Origin: a virus
Virus record (IMG/VR): IMGVR_UViG_3300034117_001294
Location: 124,001-188,000 of that record
Length of the DNA stretch: 64,000 nt
Strand: one strand, 5' to 3'
The notes under the pieces are model-generated. The model did not search any database and was not told the DNA's origin. It worked only from the letters and a program-made list of their open reading frames with translations. The first letter of the stretch is position 1. Every line of letters begins with the position of its first letter. Made by a program: the position numbers and the translations under genes. Shown here one piece after another: positions 41,672 through 49,560 of this stretch.

Positions 41672-42126
41672 TCTTCAACAAAATACAAGAACTTAAAAAG
41701 CAAGGAATGAAGATTGGCATTACCTTTAGCCAATTTGATATGTTACATGCAGGACACATTGCCATGTTAAGTGAGGCCCGCAACCATTGCGATTACCTGA
41801 TTGCAGGTTTGCAAAACAATGCCAAGTGGGATCGTCCAGAAAAGAATGAGCCCATTCAAAGTATTGTAGAACGACAAATACAATTGGCTGCAACTCGGTA
41901 CGTGGACGAAATTGTGGTGTATAATACTGAAAAAGACCTTGAAGATCTCTTGCTCATTTTGCCAATTGATGTTAGAATATTAGGTATAGAGTACGAAAAG
42001 AAGGAATTTACTGGTAAAGCTATTTGCTTACAAAGAGGCATTAACTTAGTTTTTAACGGTAGAGATCACAGTTTTAGTTCATCCAGCCTACGCAAACGTG
42101 TGGCAGAAGCAGAAAGTAAAAAATGA
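41668..42126 (+). CDS. Cytidylyltransferase-like nucleotidyltransferase
   Basis: A 152-aa protein with the HxGH signature of the nucleotidyltransferase alpha/beta-phosphodiesterase superfamily: GITFSQFDMLHAGHIAML (His and His of HAGH near residues 29-32), RxxxV region ERQIQLAATRYVDEIVVY, and the C-terminal SSSSLRKRV, equal to the ISTTxxRxR motif. The size suits glycerol-3-phosphate cytidylyltransferase (TagD-like) or the ADP-heptose RfaE-C group. It would activate an alcohol or sugar phosphate as a CDP or ADP derivative, possibly for glycan or teichoic-like decoration. Confidence 0.8.
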   Translation: MIFNKIQELKKQGMKIGITFSQFDMLHAGHIAMLSEARNHCDYLIAGLQNNAKWDRPEKNEPIQSIVERQIQLAATRYVDEIVVYNTEKDLEDLLLILPIDVRILGIEYEKKEFTGKAICLQRGINLVFNGRDHSFSSSSLRKRVAEAESKK

Positions 42127-42971
42127 AGATCCAATTAGCGTCAGATTTACATCTAGAGTTTCATGATTTGAATCTCCAAAACCAAAACGGTGCAGATGTA
42201 CTGGTGCTGTCTGGCGACATTTGCACAGCACAGGATCTTCATGATCATCCTGCGGCTCAGTTTGATCCGTGGAGCCCCGGAGCATTAGAAGACCTTAAAC
42301 GTCAAGCAGGTAAAGCACAAAGATTCCGAGACTTCTTCAAGCGTGTTAGTTTTCAATTCTCTCATGTTATCTACGTGATGGGTAATCACGAACACTATCA
42401 TGGTAAGTTTGATCGTAGTGCAACCTATTTGAGGGACGAATTCACTAGTATGGGTTTGGACAATGTTCATCTGTTAGACAACAACACTAAAGAAATTGAC
42501 GGAGTTCATTTCATTGGGGGAACCTTGTGGACTGACATGAACAATCATGATGCACTTACTTTGTATCATATTGAGAATATGATGAACGACTTCCGAATTA
42601 TTCGCATTGCTAACGAAAACTTTAAAAAGTTCTTGCCCAAGCGAGCAGTAGTTGAACATATTAAGACCAAGCAATACCTTCAAACAGTTATACAAGGACT
42701 ACCTCAAGATGCTAAAGTAGTTGTATGTACACATCATGCACCTACTTTCCTCAGTATCGGAGAGCAGTACAAAGATGACACATTGATGAACGGTGGTTAT
42801 GCAAGTAATCTGAGTGAGTTTATATTAGATCATCCTAGAATCAAAGTATGGACACACGGCCACATGCATCAGAAGTTTGACTATATGGTAGGGGACACTA
42901 GAGTTGTATGCAACCCTAGAGGTTATCCTGGCGAAATAGAATTTGATGATAACTTTATTTTTGAGGTGTAA
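42123..42971 (+). CDS. Calcineurin-like metallophosphoesterase
   Basis: A 282-aa protein with the full motif set of metallophosphoesterases: LASDLHLEF (D-x-H, Asp8 and His10), LSGDIC (GD), VMGNHEHYH (GNHE), VVCTHHAP (H) and VWTHGHMHQ (GHxH). These bind two metals and cleave phosphomonoesters or diesters, possible substrates being RNA, cyclic nucleotides or DNA ends. It is coupled to the cytidylyltransferase gene by a 4-nt overlap, so the pair may work on one metabolite. Many T4-like marine phages encode such an enzyme. Confidence 0.88.
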   Translation: MKIQLASDLHLEFHDLNLQNQNGADVLVLSGDICTAQDLHDHPAAQFDPWSPGALEDLKRQAGKAQRFRDFFKRVSFQFSHVIYVMGNHEHYHGKFDRSATYLRDEFTSMGLDNVHLLDNNTKEIDGVHFIGGTLWTDMNNHDALTLYHIENMMNDFRIIRIANENFKKFLPKRAVVEHIKTKQYLQTVIQGLPQDAKVVVCTHHAPTFLSIGEQYKDDTLMNGGYASNLSEFILDHPRIKVWTHGHMHQKFDYMVGDTRVVCNPRGYPGEIEFDDNFIFEV

Positions 42972-42972
42972 A

Positions 42973-43434
42973 ATGGGTGATGAAGAACTAGAACCTTATG
43001 AGGTGTTTGCTGAACAAATGGAAACTCGCTTTCCAAAAATGTTCGAAGAAGGATACGGTGGATTTGCCTGCGGTGAAGGCTGGTGGCCTATTCTTGAAGC
43101 ATTGTGTGTTAATATTCAGGGCCATATTGATTGGAAGAATAAGACTCGTGCTCAATTATTAGAAGACAATCCGTATAATCACGATATTCCAGACGAAGTA
43201 GAACAAGTTGTAGTTCGTCAAATTAAAGAAAAATTTGGCGGACTACGTTTCTACTACGATGGTGGTGACGACGAAATTAGCGGAATGGTTAGAATGGCAG
43301 AAAGCTGGGCACAAAGATCTTGCGAAGATTGCGGTTCACCTGCTACTAAACAGACATCGGGTTGGATTAAGAATGTATGTGATAAACATTTTGAAGAATA
43401 CGAAGCTAAACGTAAAGCAAGGTTTGCAGAATGA
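42973..43434 (+). CDS. Hypothetical protein with C-terminal zinc ribbon, 153 aa
   Basis: ATG at 42973 is preferred because it follows the upstream stop by 1 nt. The N-terminal 100 residues contain CGEGWWPILEALC and VVRQIKEKFGGLRFYYDGGDD. The C-terminus reads RSCEDCGSPATKQ, then VCDKHFEEYEAK, a CxxC...CxxH arrangement that may bind zinc. Proteins of this layout are frequent in phages without a known role. Confidence 0.65.
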   Translation: MGDEELEPYEVFAEQMETRFPKMFEEGYGGFACGEGWWPILEALCVNIQGHIDWKNKTRAQLLEDNPYNHDIPDEVEQVVVRQIKEKFGGLRFYYDGGDDEISGMVRMAESWAQRSCEDCGSPATKQTSGWIKNVCDKHFEEYEAKRKARFAE

Positions 43435-43583
43435 AATTACTCTGTGACGACTATAAAGAAATATATGTTTGGGTTGACGACCTAAATGAAGACTTAGAAT
43501 TGAGCCCGCATTTTGACTACGAAGAAGACGCAGTTAGGTGGCGGGATAGAATGAAGCAAGAACTACTGAGAGAAAAGAAATGA
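43431..43583 (+). CDS. Small acidic protein, 50 aa
   Basis: ATG at 43431 overlaps the upstream stop and TGA at 43581-43583 overlaps the next ATG (both 4 nt). The product MKLLCDDYKEIYVWVDDLNED... is acidic at first and ends in a basic helix (RWRDRMKQELLREKK). The chain of overlaps supports it as real; no function is recognised. Confidence 0.55.
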   Translation: MKLLCDDYKEIYVWVDDLNEDLELSPHFDYEEDAVRWRDRMKQELLREKK

Positions 43584-44005
43584 AAATCGGATTAAGTTAC
43601 AGCCGGTGTGTCCTGGACATTGTAGAAGGTCGAGTTGGCATAGAAGATGTACTAGTTTTAATTACTCGTACAAATTTTGATCCACGTGATGACGAACAAT
43701 GGGCAGGAATTTGGTCTGGATATTGCTATGGCGGGCTGAGCAATCCCGAATGGAGTGATTACGATTTTCATAGTAAAGATGACGAGGACAAATTCCGTAG
43801 CGTCAGCATTATGCTTTACGCAGATGGCAAGATGCATCAACCTCGACAGTTTGGAGCTCATCCCCGCCGCCGTCCTGAAATTTGGCTAGAAGCAGTCTTG
43901 CCAAGTAGTGAACTGGAAACAAATCCAGCCGCTAAGAAAGCGTGGGATAACTTCCAAGTTATTGCCGGACTTACCAACACTACCTTAGATAAGGAATATC
44001 AATAA
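43580..44005 (+). CDS. Hypothetical protein, 141 aa
   Basis: Unrecognised. It has a DVLVLITRTNFDPRDDEQWAGIWSGY segment and many acidic and aromatic residues, then RQFGAHPRRRPEIWLEAVLP. Proteins with this WxGIWxGY and conserved RR core are found in marine T4-like phages. No catalytic motif is visible. It shares its last base with the next ATG. Confidence 0.6.
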   Translation: MKIGLSYSRCVLDIVEGRVGIEDVLVLITRTNFDPRDDEQWAGIWSGYCYGGLSNPEWSDYDFHSKDDEDKFRSVSIMLYADGKMHQPRQFGAHPRRRPEIWLEAVLPSSELETNPAAKKAWDNFQVIAGLTNTTLDKEYQ

Positions 44006-44427
44006 TGAACTACGGTGCAGCAATAGCGTCGGCAAAATACGCAGAAGAAACAGATGTAGAGTACAGAATCGAATCTGCACTACAAAAAAAGAAAGTTAAA
44101 AAGCCAGGATTCTTTTCTCGATGGCTCATGAAGAAGTTGGTAGAAGGTGCCGATTTTGAAAAGCGTCAGAATCAAGAACGTGAATCAGCACAGAAAATAA
44201 GTCGATTATCTGGTTCTTTAATTAGTGTAGGCCCTCCAAATATTGATCAGCCAGAACGTGCAATTCAATTCACTGTGTATAATGCTAATGGTGGTAGAGT
44301 TATTGAGACACGCCGCTATGACAAGAAGACAGACCGCAATACAAACGGTTTGTACGTCATTAACAACGATGCAGATTTTGGTAAAGAGATTGATAAGATT
44401 ATTACTATGGAACATTTAAAATCATGA
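44005..44427 (+). CDS. Hypothetical protein, 140 aa
   Basis: Unrecognised. A helical basic N-terminus (IESALQKKKVKKPGFFSRWLMKKLVEGAD) is followed by a beta-domain (RAIQFTVYNANGGRVIETRRYDKKTDR...LYVINNDADFGKEIDKIITME). It is coupled by a 4-nt overlap to the clamp-loader gene, the usual neighbour of this protein type in marine T4-like phages as far as I recall, so a link with replication is possible. Confidence 0.55.
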   Translation: MNYGAAIASAKYAEETDVEYRIESALQKKKVKKPGFFSRWLMKKLVEGADFEKRQNQERESAQKISRLSGSLISVGPPNIDQPERAIQFTVYNANGGRVIETRRYDKKTDRNTNGLYVINNDADFGKEIDKIITMEHLKS

Positions 44428-45347
44428 GCAAAGAACTCTGGGTAGAAAAATACAGACCAAAGACAGTTGACGGCTATGTGTTCAAAGATGCACAGCAACG
44501 CAGGCAGGTCAATACATGGATTAAGGACAAGAGTATCCCTCATCTGTTGCTCAGTGGTACTGCCGGAATCGGCAAGACTACTATGGCTAAATTATTAATT
44601 AACGAGTTAGGCATTGAAGAATTTGATGTGTTGGAAATCAACGCCAGTCGTACTAACTCAGTTGAAGATGTTCGAGACAAAATCACAAACTTTGTTTCAA
44701 TGATTCCTTTTGGACCTTTTAAAGTTGTACTACTTGATGAAGCAGATTATCTTACACCTAATGCACAAGCTGCCCTCCGCGGAGTTATGGAGCAGTTTGC
44801 TTCGACCGCTCGTTTCATACTTACTTGCAATTATCCTGCTCGTATTATCCCTGCTATCCACAGTAGATGTCAAGGATTCCACATCGACAGAGTCGATCAA
44901 ACCGAGTTCACCGGACGAGTTGCGGTCATCCTGGTAGAAGAGAATATTGAATTTGAATTAGACGATCTTGATACTTTCGTCAAAGCAACATACCCGGACT
45001 TGCGTAAATGTATTAATACCGTACAACAACATGTGCAGGGCGGACAATTAGTTAAGCCAACGTCAGAAACTTCCACTACATCAGATTGGAAGATTGATAT
45101 GGTTGATCTCTTTAAAAAGAAAAAGTTTAAAGAAGCAAGAACACTAGTATGTAGTAAAGCTAGACCTGAGGAGATTGATGAAATCTTTAGATGGCTATAT
45201 GATAACCTAGACTTGTTCAGCACTGACGAAGATACTAAGGATGCTGCTATCCTTATTATCAAACAAGGACTAGTTGACCACACTATTATTGCAGATCCAG
45301 AAATTAATCTGGCAGCAACTATAATTAAATTAGCTAGAATACAATAA
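44424..45347 (+). CDS. 44: Sliding-clamp loader large subunit (T4 gp44-like AAA+ ATPase)
   Basis: A 307-aa RFC/clamp-loader protein: WVEKYRPKTVDGYVF at the N-terminus, the family hallmark; Walker A SGTAGIGKTT (residues 44-53); Walker B VVLLDEADYLTPNAQAALRGVME with DEAD; sensor 1 FILTCNYPARIIPAIHSRCQ including the SRC arginine-finger motif of RFC. A helical collar domain follows. Four copies with gp62 load the gp45 clamp for the DNA polymerase and for late transcription. Neither gp45 nor gp62 is seen in this window. The late promoters seen here would need that clamp. Confidence 0.93.
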   Translation: MSKELWVEKYRPKTVDGYVFKDAQQRRQVNTWIKDKSIPHLLLSGTAGIGKTTMAKLLINELGIEEFDVLEINASRTNSVEDVRDKITNFVSMIPFGPFKVVLLDEADYLTPNAQAALRGVMEQFASTARFILTCNYPARIIPAIHSRCQGFHIDRVDQTEFTGRVAVILVEENIEFELDDLDTFVKATYPDLRKCINTVQQHVQGGQLVKPTSETSTTSDWKIDMVDLFKKKKFKEARTLVCSKARPEEIDEIFRWLYDNLDLFSTDEDTKDAAILIIKQGLVDHTIIADPEINLAATIIKLARIQ

Positions 45348-45394
45348 AAAAATCAGGTAGTGTGCAGGCCGGATAAACGGTTACACTACCTGAT
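45346..45394. terminator. Long hairpin terminator between convergent genes
   Basis: ATCAGGTAGTGT (45352-45363) pairs perfectly with ACACTACCTGAT (45383-45394), 12 bp, 19-nt loop. An A-run at 45346-45352 reads as a T-run on the minus strand, making a full intrinsic terminator for phoH; on the plus strand there is no U-tract. Confidence 0.85.
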
Positions 45395-45424
45395 CGTACG
45401 ATTTATGTTTAGCGAATGTGGTGT

Positions 45425-46165
45425 TTATTCGTTATCTGATTCCTTATAGATCTTTAATACTTCTCGAACTACAGGGTGACGTTCAACGTCTTTTGTTTCA
45501 AACCTTGCCATCGCAATCATACGATACTCACCTCCTTGGGCGTATAAACTGCAAAATTCTAGCAAGCCGTTCTCTCTAGGACGGTCCGCTTGATTCAAAT
45601 CTCCTGTGACTACCATGCGACTGCCGTCGCCTAATCTAGTTAATAACATTTTCATCTGTGACGGTGTGGCGTTTTGCATTTCGTCAGCAATGACAAAGGC
45701 GTTCTTAAAGGTTCTGCCTCGCATATAAGCTAACGGCGATATTTCAATCGCTCCATCCTCTAGCATTTCTGCTATTTCTTTTGGATGGTAATACTCTTCA
45801 AATACATCGAAAATGGGCCTTGTCCAAGGTGCCATCTTAGCATTCAAATCACCCGGTAAAAAACCGTGTTCCTCATCTACGCTAACCGCAGGTCTGGTTA
45901 CAATGATCTTACTGATTGCACCCTCTTTAAACAACTTAATGGCCATTTGAACGGCTAGCATAGTTTTACCCGTGCCGGCTGGACCAATAGCAAAAACAAT
46001 GTATTTTCGAGGATTTTTCAGCAGTTCTAAGTATGTTTCCTGCGAAAGATTTCGCGGAACTATATTGACCTGTGTTTTTTTACGCAGATATTGATTCATT
46101 TGAATCAGATTTTGACCTTGTTCGGGACGAGCCATTACTCTTTCCTTACGTTTTGCTCTAGACAA
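45425..46165 (-). CDS. phoH: PhoH-like ATPase
   Basis: A 246-aa protein with the PhoH signature: Walker A AIGPAGTGKTMLA (61-68), TRPAVSVDEEHGFLPGDL, and Walker B FVIADEMQNATPSQMKMLLTRLGDGSRMVVTGDL with DE at 161-162. It is one of the most frequent auxiliary genes of marine phages; its exact role (RNA or phosphate metabolism) remains unsettled. It is read against all neighbours, and a strong terminator follows. A TTG start at 46165 lies 6 nt after AGGAGG; ATG at 46135 is an alternative. GAGTAAATATC (46196-46206 on the minus strand) may be its late promoter. Confidence 0.93.
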   Translation of the reverse strand: MSRAKRKERVMARPEQGQNLIQMNQYLRKKTQVNIVPRNLSQETYLELLKNPRKYIVFAIGPAGTGKTMLAVQMAIKLFKEGAISKIIVTRPAVSVDEEHGFLPGDLNAKMAPWTRPIFDVFEEYYHPKEIAEMLEDGAIEISPLAYMRGRTFKNAFVIADEMQNATPSQMKMLLTRLGDGSRMVVTGDLNQADRPRENGLLEFCSLYAQGGEYRMIAMARFETKDVERHPVVREVLKIYKESDNE

Positions 46166-46195
46166 ATTATGCCTCCTTTGTGAGCGACCTGCATA

Positions 46196-46206
46196 GATAT
46201 TTACTC
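46196..46206 (-). promoter_or_regulatory. Late-promoter-like box for phoH
   Basis: On the minus strand this reads GAGTAAATATC, with TAAATA as in T4 late promoters (TATAAATA, 7 of 8 with GTAAATA). It lies about 31 nt before the TTG start of phoH. Confidence 0.4.
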
Positions 46207-46229
46207 AAGAGTATAAAAAAGCTAATCAA

Positions 46230-46275
46230 ATAGGGTTCTTTCGAATCGTATAAATATTACAAAGAGAACCCCTAT
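46230..46275 (+). promoter_or_regulatory. Perfect T4-type late promoter inside a start-codon-masking hairpin
   Basis: TATAAATA (46249-46256) matches the T4 late consensus in all eight bases. It lies in the loop of a hairpin formed by ATAGGGTTCT (46230-46239) and AGAACCCCTAT (46265-46275, one bulged C). The 3' arm includes AT of the start codon at 46274. RNA from upstream would fold and hide the start; RNA begun at the late promoter lacks the 5' arm and stays open. Confidence 0.75.
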
Positions 46276-46834
46276 GCACGATATTGTAGATATTATTAAA
46301 AACGTACAGACTCTAAGCTCTAACGACACTGCATTTCAAATCCTAAAAGATTTTGAACGTGTAATCGACGAGTTAGATATCTATGTGTTTAAAAACTGGG
46401 AAGACGGTGAACTTATCGAAGGTCCTACTGTAAACAGGTATTCAGTTACCTGCAAGTTTATGTGGCCTCGTGAAGAGATGCCTGATCCTAGTGGCGGCGA
46501 AAGATTGTTAGACTATGGTTGCAAAATCACTTATCAGAAAGACAATCTACTCGTTCCTAGAAAAGTATATAGTCCAGATGATTTTAGACCTAATACTAAA
46601 AAAGGAAAACTAGATGCACATCCTGTTTGGATTGTGACTATCACTATTCCTAAAAAATTAATGCAGGATATCTTCCAAGGATACGAAGATCGAGAGAATA
46701 GTGCGTTGGCAGATTCACTAAAATACGAACAGTTACAGCAGGCAAATCAATCAGCTGTTGCTGGAGGTGGAGAAGAAGCCGCAGCAGGCGGCCAAGTTGC
46801 AGGAGGAGCACCTAATGAAGCACCAGTTGTTTGA
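46274..46834 (+). CDS. Probable virion/neck-type protein, 186 aa
   Basis: A 186-aa protein with a compact domain (ILKDFERVIDELDIYVFKNWEDGELIEGPTVNRY), a strand-rich middle (DYGCKITYQKDNLLVPRKVYSPDDFRP) and a disordered Gly/Ala/Glu tail. This type (MHDIVxII...DFERVIDELDxYVFKNWxxGELVxGP) occurs next to late genes of marine T4-like phages. It is made from a perfect late promoter, which supports a structural or assembly role; no exact counterpart in T4 can be named. Its 3' end overlaps the next gene by 20 nt and includes that gene's AGGAGGAG ribosome-binding site. Confidence 0.6.
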   Translation: MHDIVDIIKNVQTLSSNDTAFQILKDFERVIDELDIYVFKNWEDGELIEGPTVNRYSVTCKFMWPREEMPDPSGGERLLDYGCKITYQKDNLLVPRKVYSPDDFRPNTKKGKLDAHPVWIVTITIPKKLMQDIFQGYEDRENSALADSLKYEQLQQANQSAVAGGGEEAAAGGQVAGGAPNEAPVV

Positions 46835-47561
46835 AGGTCTTAGGAGAGGTGATCTGCAAGGATTTGTAGATACAACTTTTACTATTGATCAATATACTAG
46901 CAAGATGGGGCAAGACTCCGATGTACTAGTCTTAGGATTTAAAGTTAACGATAAGCATCCTGCTATCGATTTGATGGAGTTTATTGAAAAGGGCTATCCT
47001 TTTGTACTCGATGCTGACATGAGCAGCGGAGAAGAGAGAGATGGCAAATATCAAGTGTTTGTAGAAATACAAAGAACTAAACATTTGCCTGGACAAATTA
47101 GAGATTTGTTAAGTGGCGTTGGTCAACTGGTCGACAGTGTTGATTGGAGATACCGATACCATAAAGGCGGAAAAAGCAGAGCGTTTAGCGAACAGGCAAT
47201 CCAAGAAGACATTCCGTTGTCTGAAGAAGATTACAAAAATAAAATGCTAGAAATTAAAGGAGACGCTATTAAAGAATTCTTTGATAGAACTCCGTTTGAT
47301 TCTGTAAAAATTGACGAGAATCACAGCGTTACTATTTCTAAGCCATTTTCAGGATCTGTTAATTTAGAACTATTAGCAATGGGGCCGTATCAAGAAATAC
47401 AAGACAGCTTACAAGGTGCTATTCAGTTAGACGAAGCTAGCCAAAGTCAGGTTAATTTTTTAGAAAAATATTTAGGTCCTTACGAAATACATAAAATTAA
47501 TGATAAATTTTTAGTTCGTAATGGAGATACAGCGTTAGTTTTTAAAAAGGAACGATGGTAA
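46815..47561 (+). CDS. Probable head-packaged or virion protein with CTS-like N-terminus, 248 aa
   Basis: ATG at 46815 is favoured by AGGAGGAG six bases upstream; the frame extends upstream without such a signal. The N-terminus MKHQLFEGLRRGDL resembles T4 capsid-targeting peptides (basic, hydrophobic pair, Glu then Gly), which are cut after the Glu by the prohead protease. Later parts are ordinary alpha/beta (SDVLVLGFKVNDKHPAIDLMEF, DGKYQVFVEIQRTKHLPGQI) with LLSGVGQLVDSVDWRYRYHKGGKS. No enzymatic motif is recognised. The late promoter at 46249 would serve it together with its upstream neighbour. Confidence 0.6.
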   Translation: MKHQLFEGLRRGDLQGFVDTTFTIDQYTSKMGQDSDVLVLGFKVNDKHPAIDLMEFIEKGYPFVLDADMSSGEERDGKYQVFVEIQRTKHLPGQIRDLLSGVGQLVDSVDWRYRYHKGGKSRAFSEQAIQEDIPLSEEDYKNKMLEIKGDAIKEFFDRTPFDSVKIDENHSVTISKPFSGSVNLELLAMGPYQEIQDSLQGAIQLDEASQSQVNFLEKYLGPYEIHKINDKFLVRNGDTALVFKKERW

Positions 47562-47608
47562 TGGATCAAGAAGAATGCCCTAAATGCGGCGGAAAACATA
47601 AGAGGTAA
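47561..47608 (+). CDS. Mini-gene for a 15-residue CxxC peptide
   Basis: ATG overlaps the stop of the previous gene (TAATG) and the frame ends after MDQEECPKCGGKHKR. CPKCGG looks like one knuckle of a zinc ribbon. It is in the exact place where a gene would be expected, 2 nt before the endolysin start. It may be a real peptide, a leftover, or a translational coupler. Confidence 0.35.
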   Translation: MDQEECPKCGGKHKR

Positions 47609-47610
47609 TA

Positions 47611-48240
47611 ATGAGCTTTACATTTGATTTTAAAAAAGAACATCTAGAAGAAATGATTCACGGCAATCCGTATGTGGATCAATGGTATGATGCATTATAT
47701 GCAATTTTGCCAGAATACCAGATCAACACACCAGAACGTGTAGCAGCATTTGTTGCTCAATGTGCTCACGAAAGTGGCGGCTTTAGAGCACTTAAAGAAA
47801 ACTTAAACTACCGTGCAGTGACATTAAGGAAAGTATTTCCTAAATATTTCACAAGTGATGAAATGGCCGCACAATACGCTAACAAGCAAGAAGCAATTGC
47901 TAACAGAGTTTATGCGAATCGTATGGGCAACGGTAGCGAAGCAAGCGGAGACGGATTCCGTTATTGTGGTCGTGGATTAATTCAGTTAACTGGTAAAGAA
48001 AACTATTCTTGGTTTGCTGCTAGTTTAGAAATGTCTGTCGAAGAGGTTCCTGAATACTTGGCAACATTTGAAGGTGCTGTACAATCAGCGTGTTGGTTCT
48101 GGGAAAGCACTGGATTGAATAAAGAAGCAGATGCTGGCGATATTAAAACAATGACCAAAAAAATCAACGGCGGTTTTATTGGTTTAGAAGATCGTATTAA
48201 GCATTACAATCACGCATTGCATGTTCTAGGAGCACACTAA
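47611..48240 (+). CDS. GH19 chitinase-like endolysin
   Basis: A 209-aa protein with the fold of GH19 chitinases/endolysins: VAQCAHESGGF with the acid Glu54, ALKENLNYRAVTLRKVFPKYF, FRYCGRGLIQLTGKENY, SACWFWESTGLN and TKKINGGFIG. These enzymes cut peptidoglycan or chitin glycosidic bonds; in phages they lyse the host. There is no signal peptide, so release would depend on a holin. It is the first gene of a lysis cassette, followed by the membrane spanin candidate and the lipoprotein. Confidence 0.88.
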   Translation: MSFTFDFKKEHLEEMIHGNPYVDQWYDALYAILPEYQINTPERVAAFVAQCAHESGGFRALKENLNYRAVTLRKVFPKYFTSDEMAAQYANKQEAIANRVYANRMGNGSEASGDGFRYCGRGLIQLTGKENYSWFAASLEMSVEEVPEYLATFEGAVQSACWFWESTGLNKEADAGDIKTMTKKINGGFIGLEDRIKHYNHALHVLGAH

Positions 48241-48241
48241 A

Positions 48242-48721
48242 ATGTGGCAATTAACTTGGATGCTAGGTCTATTACCTGATTGGTTTTGGGCATTAGTATT
48301 AATAGCAGGAGTGCTGGCGGTGCTAGCATCATTTGTTCTCAAGTTCATTCCTTTTGTTTCTACATACCGCTTGCCTTTACAGGTTGGCGGTATTTTAGCT
48401 TTGTTAGTGGGAGTTTACTTTCAAGGAGTAATTGCCAATGAAGCAAAGTGGGAAGCACGAGTAAAAGAATTAGAAGCTAAGTTAGTAATAGCCGAACAAG
48501 AAAGCAAACAGACAAATACTGTTATACAAGAAAAGATTGTAAAACAAAAAGAATTTGTCAAAGGCAAAACTGAATATATTACAAGATATATTGATAAAGA
48601 AATTATCAAGAAAGAAGAAATTGTCAAATATATCGAAACTTGTCCAGTTCCAAAAGAAATTATTGAGCTACATAATGCTGCTACTGAAATGAACAAAGCC
48701 GCAGAAGGAGCAAAGAAATGA
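48242..48721 (+). CDS. Inner-membrane spanin or holin-type protein with coiled coil, 159 aa
   Basis: Two hydrophobic spans (WFWALVLIAGVLAVLASFVL and VGGILALLVGVYFQGVI) are followed by a long charged coiled coil (residues about 75-140; ARVKELEAKLVIAEQESKQ and several Lys/Glu/Ile repeats), and a final CPVPKEI. This matches i-spanins of the Rz type (N-in anchor plus periplasmic coiled coil), though two spans are unusual and a holin-like function for the first is possible. It overlaps the lipoprotein gene by 4 nt. Confidence 0.7.
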   Translation: MWQLTWMLGLLPDWFWALVLIAGVLAVLASFVLKFIPFVSTYRLPLQVGGILALLVGVYFQGVIANEAKWEARVKELEAKLVIAEQESKQTNTVIQEKIVKQKEFVKGKTEYITRYIDKEIIKKEEIVKYIETCPVPKEIIELHNAATEMNKAAEGAKK

Positions 48722-48987
48722 AATACAGTATTTTAGCACTTGTATTTTTTCTAGCAGCGTGTTCTACTGCGGTACCCGTAAAACAAAAATGGCCCGAGGC
48801 ACCTAAAGAACTTTTAGACAAGTGCCAGGCTTTGCAAAAAGCAGACCCTTCAAAGCCTGCTATAACAGATTTGCTAAAAACTGTAGTAGAAAATTACGGA
48901 CTGTATTATCAATGCAGTTTGAAGGTAGAAGGTTGGAATGAATGGTACACTGAGCAAAAACGAATATTTGATAATTCAAATAAATAA
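48718..48987 (+). CDS. Outer-membrane spanin-like lipoprotein, 89 aa
   Basis: MKYSILALVFFLAACSTAVP has a clear lipobox (LAACS, lipid Cys15). The mature part is short with Pro-rich and Cys residues (KLLDKC-like KELLDKCQAL, YQCSLKVEGWNEWY). It follows the coiled-coil membrane protein as o-spanin follows i-spanin in Rz/Rz1 pairs. The pair would fuse inner and outer membrane after the endolysin has cut the wall. Confidence 0.75.
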   Translation: MKYSILALVFFLAACSTAVPVKQKWPEAPKELLDKCQALQKADPSKPAITDLLKTVVENYGLYYQCSLKVEGWNEWYTEQKRIFDNSNK

Positions 48988-49014
48988 TTAACACTACACT
49001 TATTAGGAGCGACA

Positions 49015-49551
49015 ATGTCAGAAGTGAAACCACTATCACGTTCAGAGCGTGAAGCAAAGATTAAAGACAAAGCAGGATGGGTCATTACCGTCATTGCTCT
49101 GTTACTAGCAGGCAACACATATGTTGCTAGCGGATTTAGTAGCAAAATTTTAGGTAATACTATTAAAGCTAACGATACTTGGAACTTTTATCAGGCAAAA
49201 AGTATCAAGCAAAGTATTGCAGAAGGTCAATTAGAAGCTACTAATGATACCCAACGTAAGGCCACACTACAGGCTAAAATTGATCGATACGAAAGTGATC
49301 CTAAGTCAGGTGAAGGAAAGAAAGAACTGATGGCCAAAGCTATCAGCATCGAAGCAGAACGAGATCAGGCTAAACAACATACACCGTGGCTAACATTTGC
49401 TGGCATGGCTTTCCAACTAGGAATCGTGTTGTTAAGTGCAAGTATTCTAGCTGTCAGTATGCCCATGTTTTGGGGCAGTATTGCAGTAGGTGCATTTGGT
49501 TCTCTACTACTAAGTCAGGGCCTGTGGCTGTGGCTACCACTATCACTATAA
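49015..49551 (+). CDS. Membrane protein with periplasmic or cytoplasmic coiled coil, 178 aa
   Basis: One span near residues 22-42 (AGWVITVIALLLAGNTYVASGF), a helical charged middle (residues 50-115, WNFYQAKSIKQSIAEGQLEATN...), then two spans at the C-terminus (FAGMAFQLGIVLLSASILAV, IAVGAFGSLLLSQGLWLWLPL). The WNFYQAKSIKQ segment resembles the DUF4337 family of bacterial membrane proteins with three spans. A good ribosome-binding site (AGGAGCG) is present. A role in lysis timing is possible from its location beside the lysis genes. Confidence 0.6.
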   Translation: MSEVKPLSRSEREAKIKDKAGWVITVIALLLAGNTYVASGFSSKILGNTIKANDTWNFYQAKSIKQSIAEGQLEATNDTQRKATLQAKIDRYESDPKSGEGKKELMAKAISIEAERDQAKQHTPWLTFAGMAFQLGIVLLSASILAVSMPMFWGSIAVGAFGSLLLSQGLWLWLPLSL

Positions 49552-49560
49552 GGGGCGATC

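Noticed and set aside
45352-45394. Attachment site or recombination site at the long palindrome
   Set aside because: Its place between convergent genes and the adjacent A/T run fit a terminator; no integrase gene is seen in the window.
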